Positions 47,893 through 56,001 of a stretch of DNA of 64,000 bases are shown one piece after another (the stretch's first letter is position 1; every line of letters begins with the position of its first letter). A model generated the notes under the pieces. That model was given only the letters and a program-made list of their open reading frames with translations. It did no database searches and had not been told where the DNA came from. The position numbers and the translations under genes were made by a program. The DNA comes from Brevifilum sp029548365 (GTDB lineage Bacteria; Chloroflexota; Anaerolineae; Anaerolineales; Anaerolineaceae), in contig DAOSSA010000005.1 of the NCBI GenBank assembly GCA_035376985.1, positions 1 through 64,000 on the forward strand, written 5' to 3'.

Positions 47893-49131
47893 TTGAAACA
47901 CAACCCCGGCAAATATGATGGACTGTCCACATTATTGACCCACTACACCGAATCGGATCATGCCGAGAACGCACATCTCTCGCCAATCTTTCAAAACTCG
48001 GTGTTTGTGTTTAATGATACCGAGTCTGGCGCTGCCATTGCGGCAGGTCAGGCGCCTGGATATTATTATTCGCGCCTGAACAACCCCAATCATCAGCAAT
48101 TGGCCACAAAGCTGGCCGCGCTGGAAGCCTGGGACCTGATCCAGCAAAACCCGGATGCCGACCCCGAGACCCTAGCCGGCGGATTGGTGTTTGCCTCGGG
48201 GATGGCTGCGGCGACAGCAGCAGTTTTAGCTTGCGTACAGGCAGGGGATAGCCTGCTGACCCAGGTTTCCTTATACGACGGCACTTACCTGTTGTTTAAG
48301 AAAATCCTGCCCAAATACGGAGTTGAGGTGTTCTGGGTGACCAATAACACCCCTGCTGGCTGGGAAACTGCCTTTAAAACGCACCCGCAGGCAAAACTAG
48401 CTTATCTCGAAACGCCGGCTAACCCCAGCTTACGCCTGACGGAGATCAGCGTTGTCGCAGACCTGGCGCATCAGCAAGGTGCACGCGTGGCAGTGGACAA
48501 CACCTTCGCCACGCCCTACTGCCAACGTCCCGTTACCCTGGGCGCTGACCTGGTGGTGCATTCCACCACCAAGTTCCTTTCGGGGCATGGTCAGTTAATT
48601 GGCGGTGCGGTACTGACGACCGACCTCGACCTGCTGCGGGGAGAGCTTCTTACGCATTACAAGTTGATGGGACCCACGCCGAGCCCCATGGATACCTGGC
48701 TGGCGAATATCGGCTTAAAGACTTTTGATCTGCGCATGGAACGACAATGCAGCAATGCCATGCTGGTGGCGGAAGCGCTGGAAAATCACCCCGCGGTTGA
48801 GCGGGTTTATTATCCCGGGCTCGCCAGTCACCCGGATTATTCCCTGGCGCAAAAACAGATGATGGAATACGGGGGTATGATCTCCTTCGAGTTAAAGGGC
48901 GGGCTGGAGGCTGGAACGCGCATGATGAACCGGGTTAAAATCGCCACACTGGCAGTCAGCCTGGGCAATGTTGATACCCTCATCCAGCACCCGGCCAGCA
49001 TGACGCACCGCAACACCCCGCGCGAGGAGCGGTTAGCCGCCGGGATCAGCGATGGACTGGTTCGCCTTTCAGTGGGGATTGAGGATCCAGCCGACCTGGT
49101 CCGCGATCTGCTGGAGGCGATTGAGGGGTAG
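47893..49131 (+). CDS. Cys/Met-metabolism PLP enzyme
   Basis: The 412-residue protein belongs to the trans-sulfuration family (cystathionine gamma-synthase/lyase, methionine gamma-lyase, O-acetylhomoserine sulfhydrylase). The PLP-lysine site reads VVHSTTKFLSGHGQ at about 215-228; FASGMAAATAA and AYLETPANPSL are further signatures. The start is TTG 47893 with AAGGAG six bases upstream. It is monocistronic. Which of the related reactions it performs is not settled. Confidence 0.85.
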   Translation: MKHNPGKYDGLSTLLTHYTESDHAENAHLSPIFQNSVFVFNDTESGAAIAAGQAPGYYYSRLNNPNHQQLATKLAALEAWDLIQQNPDADPETLAGGLVFASGMAAATAAVLACVQAGDSLLTQVSLYDGTYLLFKKILPKYGVEVFWVTNNTPAGWETAFKTHPQAKLAYLETPANPSLRLTEISVVADLAHQQGARVAVDNTFATPYCQRPVTLGADLVVHSTTKFLSGHGQLIGGAVLTTDLDLLRGELLTHYKLMGPTPSPMDTWLANIGLKTFDLRMERQCSNAMLVAEALENHPAVERVYYPGLASHPDYSLAQKQMMEYGGMISFELKGGLEAGTRMMNRVKIATLAVSLGNVDTLIQHPASMTHRNTPREERLAAGISDGLVRLSVGIEDPADLVRDLLEAIEG

Positions 49132-49270
49132 CGGCAGCAAATTATTCGATGGGGGCTGATTAAAAAGACAGCCTCTTGGGATGAGTCTGAGCTTCAGTCT
49201 GCATGACTTATAGGACAGCCCCAATCAAAACTGACTGCAGGTTTATAGGGTAACCTGGAGGCATTTTGTT

Positions 49271-50611
49271 CTAATACGCATAAATACTGCCCCCGATGAA
49301 CTCGCGAATCACCGAGTTCTCGGGGACGATGGAATCATCTTCAATGGAATCCAACGCCTGCAGCAGGTGATGAATTCGGCTGGCGCGTTCGAACGCGTCC
49401 CGGCGTAAAGGATCATCGGCGTAGATTTCCGTCCAGCGGGCAAAGCCCTTGAACAGCTTGGTTTTATACATGGGGATCTCGTAGGGCATGGCGCTGTTGA
49501 CGATGTAATCTGCGGTGGCTACGTAGGGGATGATATTGCGCAGCTCGCTGGAGCGGACATAATGCCAGTGCAGCAGGGTCTTGTCCGGGTCATACGATCG
49601 GTGAGAGGCATCCCGCAGCATGCGGCGCATCAGGCGAATATCCGTCCAGCGCACGTAATGGCCGTCCGTGTCTTTGAGCTGCAGCAGCGGTTCTAAATAC
49701 AGGCGAAATTTCTTCTCCGCCGGGATGTCAGCGGTCATCGCCGGGAAGAGACCGTGCAAACTGTCGATCAGGATGACCTCATCCGGTGCCAGTTTCATGG
49801 GGGTCTGTTCCAATGAGCGGGTGCCGGTCTTGAAATTATAGAAGGGGATTTTTACTTCCTCACCTTCAAACAGTCGAGCCAGATGCTCATTGATCAACGC
49901 CAGGTCCAGCGCCTGCGGCGTTTCGAAGTCGTAGTCTCCGAATTCGTCTACGGGATGCATGGCCAGATTGTAAAAATAGTTATCCACATTGAGAGTCACC
50001 AAGCGCATGCCCAGTCGCGCCAGGCGTTCTTCTAATTTGATGGTGGTGGTGGTTTTCCCCGAGGAGGAAGGTCCGGCGATGATCACCATCCGCAATTCAT
50101 GTTGGCGCTCGGCGATCAGATGGGCAGCATGTTCTATGTTCTCATGGTAAAAGGCTTCTGAGGCGCCCACAATTTCGGAAAGCTCTCCCCGGCGGATGCG
50201 CTCGTTGAGGCTCTCAACCGTATGCAGGTTGTGTTCGACTGCCCAATCCAGGGTGCGCCACAACTTATGCCAGGGGATATTGCTCGAGGGCTCAGCACTG
50301 CGCTCTGCGCGTTGTTCGCGCAGCTTGGCCCGCTCTGCCCGGTAGAGGATATAGGCTTTGGCGACCCTGGCGTGGCCCTCTTCGATTAGAACTTTTTCAA
50401 CAATATCCTGGATCTGTTCAACAGTGGGAATTTCACCTTCAGGGGTTTGTTCTTCGAGGAGGTGGCACACCTTGTCGGCCAGCGCTTCGGAGGTATGCTT
50501 ATCCCGCCCGCCGACGGCGACTGCAGCTCGATATATGGCATTGGTGATGCGTTGGGGCGTGAATTCAACAATCGAACCGTCTCTTTTGACAACCGAAGTA
50601 AATTTTGACAT
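49271..50611 (-). CDS. Nucleoside kinase with N-terminal ATP-cone
   Basis: The 446-residue protein joins an ATP-cone (about 3-90; VVKRDGSIVEFTPQRITNAI and AYILYRAERA) to a uridine-kinase-like P-loop domain (GPSSSGKTTTTIKLEERL at about 180-197; VDNYF; EVILIDSLHGL). The ATP-cone is best known as the ATP/dATP sensor of ribonucleotide reductases and NrdR, so this kinase may respond to nucleotide pools. ATG 50611 has GGGAG upstream; ATG 50680 would add 23 residues outside the domain. Substrate, likely a pyrimidine nucleoside, is inferred. Confidence 0.8.
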   Translation of the reverse strand: MSKFTSVVKRDGSIVEFTPQRITNAIYRAAVAVGGRDKHTSEALADKVCHLLEEQTPEGEIPTVEQIQDIVEKVLIEEGHARVAKAYILYRAERAKLREQRAERSAEPSSNIPWHKLWRTLDWAVEHNLHTVESLNERIRRGELSEIVGASEAFYHENIEHAAHLIAERQHELRMVIIAGPSSSGKTTTTIKLEERLARLGMRLVTLNVDNYFYNLAMHPVDEFGDYDFETPQALDLALINEHLARLFEGEEVKIPFYNFKTGTRSLEQTPMKLAPDEVILIDSLHGLFPAMTADIPAEKKFRLYLEPLLQLKDTDGHYVRWTDIRLMRRMLRDASHRSYDPDKTLLHWHYVRSSELRNIIPYVATADYIVNSAMPYEIPMYKTKLFKGFARWTEIYADDPLRRDAFERASRIHHLLQALDSIEDDSIVPENSVIREFIGGSIYAY

Positions 50612-50892
50612 ATCTGCTCCCTTGGAAAAGTGTTCCGTAAGTTTTCCGGGTGGGGGTGAACCCGGTCCTGTTATTTTCATTAATTATAACCACGTTCGAA
50701 AACAATGCGTCAATGCCCGGCGGTTCCACTCTGTTGTGGATGGATAGTTGACATCCCACGCTGAGCTGTGATATTCTGGAGTCAGAACAGCCATTCATCT
50801 CCCAGGGCTTTGAAAAAGGGAACTCTGCCTGAAGGCGCTTGGTGTGACTCACAAATTATTGGTTGGTGTTAAGTAAGGAAAAGGAGAGCATT

Positions 50893-52158
50893 ATGAAATC
50901 CAATCGGATTGTCTCAATCTGTGTGCTGGTATTGATCCTGGCTGCCCTGGCGTGCCAGTTCCCGGGACGTGCAGAGCCGAAAGCCACGCTCAGCGCCCAG
51001 CCTCCCCTGGAGGAGACGGCTGAACCTTCTCCCACAGAACCGATTATTGAAACCGAAACGCACACCCCCACAACCGACCCAACCGCTACCCCTGCTGAGA
51101 CGGAAGTGCCGCCCATAGCCGCGCCGGTCTTCACCAACCCGATCATTTATTCAATTGCGATGTTCACACCCACCCGCGGCTGGGCTGTGACCCGGGATCA
51201 GAACCACCTGTTGAGCACAGAAGATGGGGGGCGTTCATGGCTGGAGGTCACCCCCGCTGATTTGGATACCCTGCCAGCAGGAACCAGCAGCTTTGGCATC
51301 CGGCCTTTCTTCATGAACCAGGATATCGCCTGGCTGATGGCCAATAATGCTGGCAGCGCCAGCCTTTTTCACACCCGGGATGGCGGGCAGACCTGGATGA
51401 CCCTGTCGCCGCCCTTTGAAAACGCCTACCTGACGTTTCTTGATCAGAATCTGGGTTATGCGCTGGTGAGCCTGGACGCTGGCGCCGGGTCTCATTACAT
51501 GGCGATTTTCCGAACATTGAACAGCGGGGAGACCTGGACGATGGTTTTTACCCATGAGCCGGGCACGACCCAATCGCTCCCCCATGGCGGCACGAAGAAT
51601 GGCATGTTCTTCCACGGCATCGATGAAGGTTGGATCTGGGGCGTTATTCCAGCAGATGATGAGTTTTACCTGTTTAAGACGGGTGATGGTGGGACTACCT
51701 GGGCTCAAGTAACGGATATCAGTCTTCCGTGGGCCTCTGGAGGCAATATACTGGATATCTGGGGGCTGTTTTTTGTAAATCCAAACACAGCTTTCATGCC
51801 GGTCAGAGCCTACTTACCCACTGGCGACATCCAGCTCTTAATTTACCGCAGCATCGATTATGGTCAGACGTGGACGTTCCAGAACGCCATGCAAAATGGC
51901 CAGACTGTGGACTTTATCAGCCCCGATGAGGGCTGGATTGCGGCAGATTCCACGTTGCATCACAGTGTTGATGGCGGAATTACCTGGACGGCAATGGCTG
52001 CCAGCGGAATCCCAGCAGGGGAAGTTCTCCTCAAGGTTGATTTTGTCGACAGCTTGCATGGTTGGGTGGTGACCACCCCGGATGAAATGACCTGGGAACC
52101 GTTGAAGTTGTATCGCACCACCGATGGAGGCGCCAGCTGGGAGTTATTACTACCCTGA
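50893..52158 (+). CDS. Ycf48/sortilin-type beta-propeller lipoprotein
   Basis: The 421-residue protein has a lipoprotein signal ending LAALAC, a Thr/Pro-rich linker to about 80, and about seven repeats of the form DGGxTW (TEDGGRSW, TRDGGQTW, TLNSGETW, TGDGGTTW, SIDYGQTW, SVDGGITW, TTDGGASW), the pattern of Ycf48/BNR propellers. Ycf48 itself helps photosystem II assembly, but such propellers in non-photosynthetic bacteria are of unknown role. AAGGAG precedes ATG 50893. Confidence 0.8.
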   Translation: MKSNRIVSICVLVLILAALACQFPGRAEPKATLSAQPPLEETAEPSPTEPIIETETHTPTTDPTATPAETEVPPIAAPVFTNPIIYSIAMFTPTRGWAVTRDQNHLLSTEDGGRSWLEVTPADLDTLPAGTSSFGIRPFFMNQDIAWLMANNAGSASLFHTRDGGQTWMTLSPPFENAYLTFLDQNLGYALVSLDAGAGSHYMAIFRTLNSGETWTMVFTHEPGTTQSLPHGGTKNGMFFHGIDEGWIWGVIPADDEFYLFKTGDGGTTWAQVTDISLPWASGGNILDIWGLFFVNPNTAFMPVRAYLPTGDIQLLIYRSIDYGQTWTFQNAMQNGQTVDFISPDEGWIAADSTLHHSVDGGITWTAMAASGIPAGEVLLKVDFVDSLHGWVVTTPDEMTWEPLKLYRTTDGGASWELLLP

Positions 52159-52202
52159 TCAACAGGGCGAATAGTGGCTCGCCTCAACAGGCTCAGTATC
52201 AA

Positions 52203-53147
52203 TCAGCTTCTGGTGGATTGTTGCTCAAAGGGGGTTGGTTTGCGCAGCTCCGTACCGCAGTTGCTGCAATAGTTTTCCCCGACCCTGGTGCGCATACCGC
52301 ATTCGTGGCAAAAGAAGGTCTGTCTTTCTGGATTGATTACCCGCTCTCCCCGGGCAATATGCGTAGAATTATCGACTTCTTTCTTCCTGAACCTTATATA
52401 AATAGAACCAACAATCAGCGCAATGGCCACACTTAACGTCAGCACCCATCCGATCACATAAACCGGCGAGGGGGTTCTGCCCTGTGCGGTTTCGTCAATT
52501 GGTTCGGCGGGCGAAACAGGGAGTGCAGGGTAAGCCAGCGTGCCGCTGCCCTTGTGATATTCAATGCTTAGCGAAAATAGTTCGCCTGCGGCTATTTTTC
52601 CAAAACTGGCCATAAATATGGGGCTTTCGTCAAATTCATTGCCCATTTTTCTTAAAGGTGGCTGGCTTATGATCGTGCTTGCATCCACGGGTTGACGGAC
52701 ATTAATCAGCAGGTGCGCCACTGTGTACATGGAGAGCCATCTGAATTCATAGGTCCTCTGGTTATGAAATCTGACCAGGTTTGGGTCCTGATACTCGATG
52801 TGAAGGCGGCGATGGATTGCGGTGAAGCGCAAATCTTTCCAACTTCCGAAAGGCGCTTCCCGGAAGCTTAATTCAATCGGTCGGTCTTCCGGCGAGAAAT
52901 TGATTACCGTAAGCACTTCCGCATCTGCCGGGATTTCAAAGATGAGCTCCTGGGGAAGGGGAATCGATTCATCCAGGTTGATCTCGTAGATCACCAGAAC
53001 CGTTGGTTGGATATACTCTGGCAGTAACGAGACGTTGACCGAATCTAACTGGAGGTCCGGTTGGACCAGGGCATAGCCAGCCTGGAACGACAACCCCGAC
53101 AGAATTGTTATAATGATGAGGAGGCTAAACCTTTGCAGACGTTTCAC
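52203..53147 (-). CDS. Membrane protein with C-terminal zinc ribbon
   Basis: The 314-residue protein has a signal peptide or anchor (about 7-26), an extracellular region of beta strands, a membrane span at about 231-252, and a cytoplasmic zinc ribbon CHECGMRTRVGENYCSNCG at about 282-300. I recognise no named family. The ribbon suggests protein or nucleic-acid contact inside the cell, coupled to an outside domain. It is convergent with the Ycf48-like gene. Function unknown. Confidence 0.7.
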   Translation of the reverse strand: MKRLQRFSLLIIITILSGLSFQAGYALVQPDLQLDSVNVSLLPEYIQPTVLVIYEINLDESIPLPQELIFEIPADAEVLTVINFSPEDRPIELSFREAPFGSWKDLRFTAIHRRLHIEYQDPNLVRFHNQRTYEFRWLSMYTVAHLLINVRQPVDASTIISQPPLRKMGNEFDESPIFMASFGKIAAGELFSLSIEYHKGSGTLAYPALPVSPAEPIDETAQGRTPSPVYVIGWVLTLSVAIALIVGSIYIRFRKKEVDNSTHIARGERVINPERQTFFCHECGMRTRVGENYCSNCGTELRKPTPFEQQSTRS

Positions 53148-53312
53148 AGATTGCCGATCTCAATGGTGCCGATACCTTTTTAAAATGATACCATGTAAAC
53201 CTGTCCCCGGTGATTTCAGCGGGGCTTTGAAGATGTTTATATGTTTCTGAGATTCAAAGGGTAAATTACACATCAACCTCCTCGCCCGGGTGAGATTAAC
53301 TCAATTTTGTGA

Positions 53313-53321
53313 TGGTATAAT
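53313..53321 (+). promoter_or_regulatory. Extended -10 promoter of CpXC gene
   Basis: TGGTATAAT repeats the extended -10 element seen before the ABC-F leader, 42 bases before ATG 53364. Confidence 0.5.
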
Positions 53322-53363
53322 GCAAACCCTGGCATTTATTACATGATTATAGAAAGTGAGACC

Positions 53364-54722
53364 ATGGCAAAGACAACCATTTCATGCCCGCAGTGCAAGC
53401 AGCCCATTGTGGCAGAGATTACCCGAATTTTTGATGCTGCAGAGAATCCGCAGGCGAAGCAAATCCTGCTTTCCGGAGCGTACAACCTGGTGCAGTGTCC
53501 CCATTGCGGTTACCGTGGACAGGCGCCCACACCGCTTATTTACCATGATCCTGATAAGGAGCTGCTGTTAACCTTCTTCCCACCTGAGTTGAATGTCCCC
53601 GTCAACCAGCAACAACAGATGATCGGCCCCCTGATTAATCAGGTGATGGAAAATCAACCGCTGGAAAAACGCAAAGCTTATTTCCTCAATCCCGAGACGA
53701 TGCTCACCCGCCAGCGTTTGGCTGAGCGCATATTGGAGGAGGATGGGGTCACACCTGAAATGCTCAAAGAGCAGCAGGACCGGTTAAACTTTCTACAGCG
53801 CCTGGCGGGCATCACCGTCGAGGCACGCCCCGAGGTTATCCAACAGGAAGAAGAGCTGGTTGATGAACAATTATTACTGATTTTGCAGCGCCTGATCCAG
53901 AGCGCTGCCGCAGCAGGAGAAGAAGAGAGCGCCCAGGTGCTGGTTGAACTTCAGCAGCAAATTTTGGAAAACACCGAATTCGGACAGGAGATTCTCCACC
54001 AGGCCCAGGAACAGCAAGCTGCCATGGAAGCCCTGGAACAGGCCAGCAAAGCGGGTTTGACGCGCGAGGCTTTGCTGGATTTGATCATCGACGCTGCCGA
54101 AAGTGAAATCCGGCTGGTCACCCTGGTCAGCATGGCCCGCAGTGGTCTGGACTACAGCTTTTTCCAATTGCTGACAGACCGGATGCAGCACGCTTCCGGG
54201 GAGCAGCAGGCCCAACTGATGGCATTGCGTGACAAACTGCTGGAAATGACCCACGAAATCGACCAGGCCATCAAGGAGCAGGAAGACCTTGCTGGTCAGC
54301 TTCTGGATAAAATCCTTGCTGAGGAAAACATAGAAGAAGCCACCCTGCAGGCACTGCCCAGCATCAATGAGATCTTCCTGGAGGTATTGCGTGCGCACAT
54401 CCAGGCTGCACGCAAAGCGGATGACCAGGAGCTGCTTAAGAAACTCCAGCAGGTCGCCGGCGCCATTCAGAAGGTGAGCGCCCCGGGCGCCAATATTGAA
54501 TTGATCGAAGCGCTGATCCAGGCGGAAGATGTTGATGCCATTCGTGCCATCCTTGAGGAAAATGACGAAGAAATCACAGATGAATTTTCGCAATTCCTGT
54601 ACAGTCTGCTCAGCCAGACGCAGGCCCAGGAGGGACGCCAGGAGATGGTAGAGAAATTGCAGCAGGTTTATCGCCAGGTTCTGCGCTTTACGATGAAAAG
54701 GAATCTGGAAAAAGCGGACTGA
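53364..54722 (+). CDS. CpXC domain protein with long helical region
   Basis: The 452-residue protein begins with a CpXC zinc-binding domain (SCPQCKQPIVAE at about 6-17; LVQCPHCGYRGQ at about 42-53). The remaining 380 residues are mainly helical and rich in Glu, Gln and Leu (such as LLLILQRLIQSAAAAGEEE), probably with coiled coils. No membrane span. ATG 53364 agrees with family starts; ATG 53343 adds only 7 residues. The role of CpXC proteins is unknown. Six bases separate it from the convergent FHA gene. Confidence 0.75.
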   Translation: MAKTTISCPQCKQPIVAEITRIFDAAENPQAKQILLSGAYNLVQCPHCGYRGQAPTPLIYHDPDKELLLTFFPPELNVPVNQQQQMIGPLINQVMENQPLEKRKAYFLNPETMLTRQRLAERILEEDGVTPEMLKEQQDRLNFLQRLAGITVEARPEVIQQEEELVDEQLLLILQRLIQSAAAAGEEESAQVLVELQQQILENTEFGQEILHQAQEQQAAMEALEQASKAGLTREALLDLIIDAAESEIRLVTLVSMARSGLDYSFFQLLTDRMQHASGEQQAQLMALRDKLLEMTHEIDQAIKEQEDLAGQLLDKILAEENIEEATLQALPSINEIFLEVLRAHIQAARKADDQELLKKLQQVAGAIQKVSAPGANIELIEALIQAEDVDAIRAILEENDEEITDEFSQFLYSLLSQTQAQEGRQEMVEKLQQVYRQVLRFTMKRNLEKAD

Positions 54723-54728
54723 GTGCGT

Positions 54729-55394
54729 TCAGGAACGAACCAGCGGCGGATTGTCGAGGCGCAATCCATGGCCGCGCACGGTGACAATATACTCCCAATC
54801 GGGGTCTATTTCCGCCATGCGGTCACGCAACCGGCGCACAAGTGCATCCAGGGCTTGTTCTGTGACCCCTTCAGCAGAGTGACCCCACACAGCTTCGACG
54901 AGCTCCGTACGGGGGACGACCTCTCCCGTTTGAGTATATAAAACCTGCAGTAAATTAAATTGCGCTGCCGATAAGGGTGGATCGAGCTCGATTTCCAATA
55001 CCCACACGCGGCGGGCACCAGCATCAACCCTGAGACGCCGCTTCTGCATTTCGAGCGGCAGGCTTTCAAGGGGCAGAGTTGCATCTGAGCTGAGGTAGAT
55101 GAAGTGCTGCGCCAGGGAAATTTGGATTTCATCGCCGTCTTCAAGCGATTGGGGTTCCTGAAGCAGGGCGCCGTTCAGGTAGGTGCCGTTTTTACTGTGA
55201 AGGTCTTCTATTACAACGCCATTCTGGGGGTCAGGTGAAATCCGGCTGTGATGGCGGGAGACCTGGCGCAGAGGGATCACAATATCGCAATCTTTTTCGC
55301 GGCCCAGGGTCAGGGGAGCTTTGATTTTCCAACGCCTTCCTTCCAGCGGGCCCGTCTGGGCGATCAATAAGGGGTACTCCTGATTATGTTCCAT
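54729..55394 (-). CDS. FHA domain fused to OmpR-type winged helix
   Basis: The 221-residue protein has an FHA phosphothreonine-binding domain (LTLGREKDCDIVI, RQVSRHHSRI and DLHSKNGTYLNG, about 27-85) followed by a Trans_reg_C winged helix (SAAQFNLLQVLYTQ to VTVRGHGLRLD, about 138-215). There is no receiver domain, so regulation is probably by Ser/Thr phosphorylation. The start ATG 55394 begins just before the FHA core; TATAAT at 55481-55476 lies upstream of it, ruling out the longer frame from 55487. A Hanks-type kinase at 30558 is a possible partner. Confidence 0.82.
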   Translation of the reverse strand: MEHNQEYPLLIAQTGPLEGRRWKIKAPLTLGREKDCDIVIPLRQVSRHHSRISPDPQNGVVIEDLHSKNGTYLNGALLQEPQSLEDGDEIQISLAQHFIYLSSDATLPLESLPLEMQKRRLRVDAGARRVWVLEIELDPPLSAAQFNLLQVLYTQTGEVVPRTELVEAVWGHSAEGVTEQALDALVRRLRDRMAEIDPDWEYIVTVRGHGLRLDNPPLVRS

Positions 55395-56001
55395 CTTCAC
55401 CAACCAATGCTTATTGCCAATCTGCTTGACTGTGCCTTCAGGTCTTTCGTGATCGATAGGCCTGTGGAATATCATTATATTACACATGCTGCGTTGATGG
55501 TCGGGGTTGTGTCAGGCTGTGTAAGGAGTAAGATGATGACCGCGAACCTTTGCTTGAGAGAGCACAGTAAAAAATGGTGCAAACCCCGTCTGTTTGCTGA
55601 AAAACAGGCTCATTCAGCCGGCTTTCCGGTTTCACAGTCATTCCTGACGAAATCTGGCCGGCAGCACAGACCTGGCACAGGCATATGGGCTTTGAAGAAT
55701 GCGGCATGATCAACGGTCTTAACCAGGGCGGAATCGGTGAGGTGTTTTTTAGAAAAACCCTGTGACCCTTTGGGGCAGTATTAACATTCCATAATAAAGG
55801 CTGCATACATATTCCTTTTAGGGCAAAGTTAGGTAGAATCACGATAGGCCTTGAAAAATAAACAGATTGCGCACGTTTGTTGTCGTTTGTATTTTGAAGT
55901 TGCGAAGGTCTACAACTTCCCCCTGGATCCGAATTTTCTATCATCATTTGACAATCCAGGTGTGTTGTTAATAAGATAAAAAATTACCAAGGAGGTTATC
56001 T
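55395..56001. other. 600-bp stretch without a clear gene
   Basis: This divergent region holds the FHA promoter on the left and the clpC promoter on the right. An open minus-strand frame of 155 codons here has no ribosome site or motif. No tRNA, T-box or known riboswitch was recognised. It may hold remnants of a decayed gene. Confidence 0.45.
55948..55977 (+). promoter_or_regulatory. Promoter of clpC
   Basis: A perfect TTGACA (55948-55953) and TAAGAT (55972-55977) are 18 bases apart. No CIRCE or CtsR operator was seen. Confidence 0.5.

Noticed and set aside
49132..49270. Hairpin GGGGCTG/CAGCCTC past the trans-sulfuration gene
   Set aside because: Seven pairs with a G-U and no T-tract in either direction; not convincing as a terminator.
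55480..55947. Minus-strand open frame of 155 codons upstream of clpC
   Set aside because: No ribosome site, no domain, Pro/Ser/Cys-rich without coding character; not called as a gene, though the stretch may hold a decayed one.
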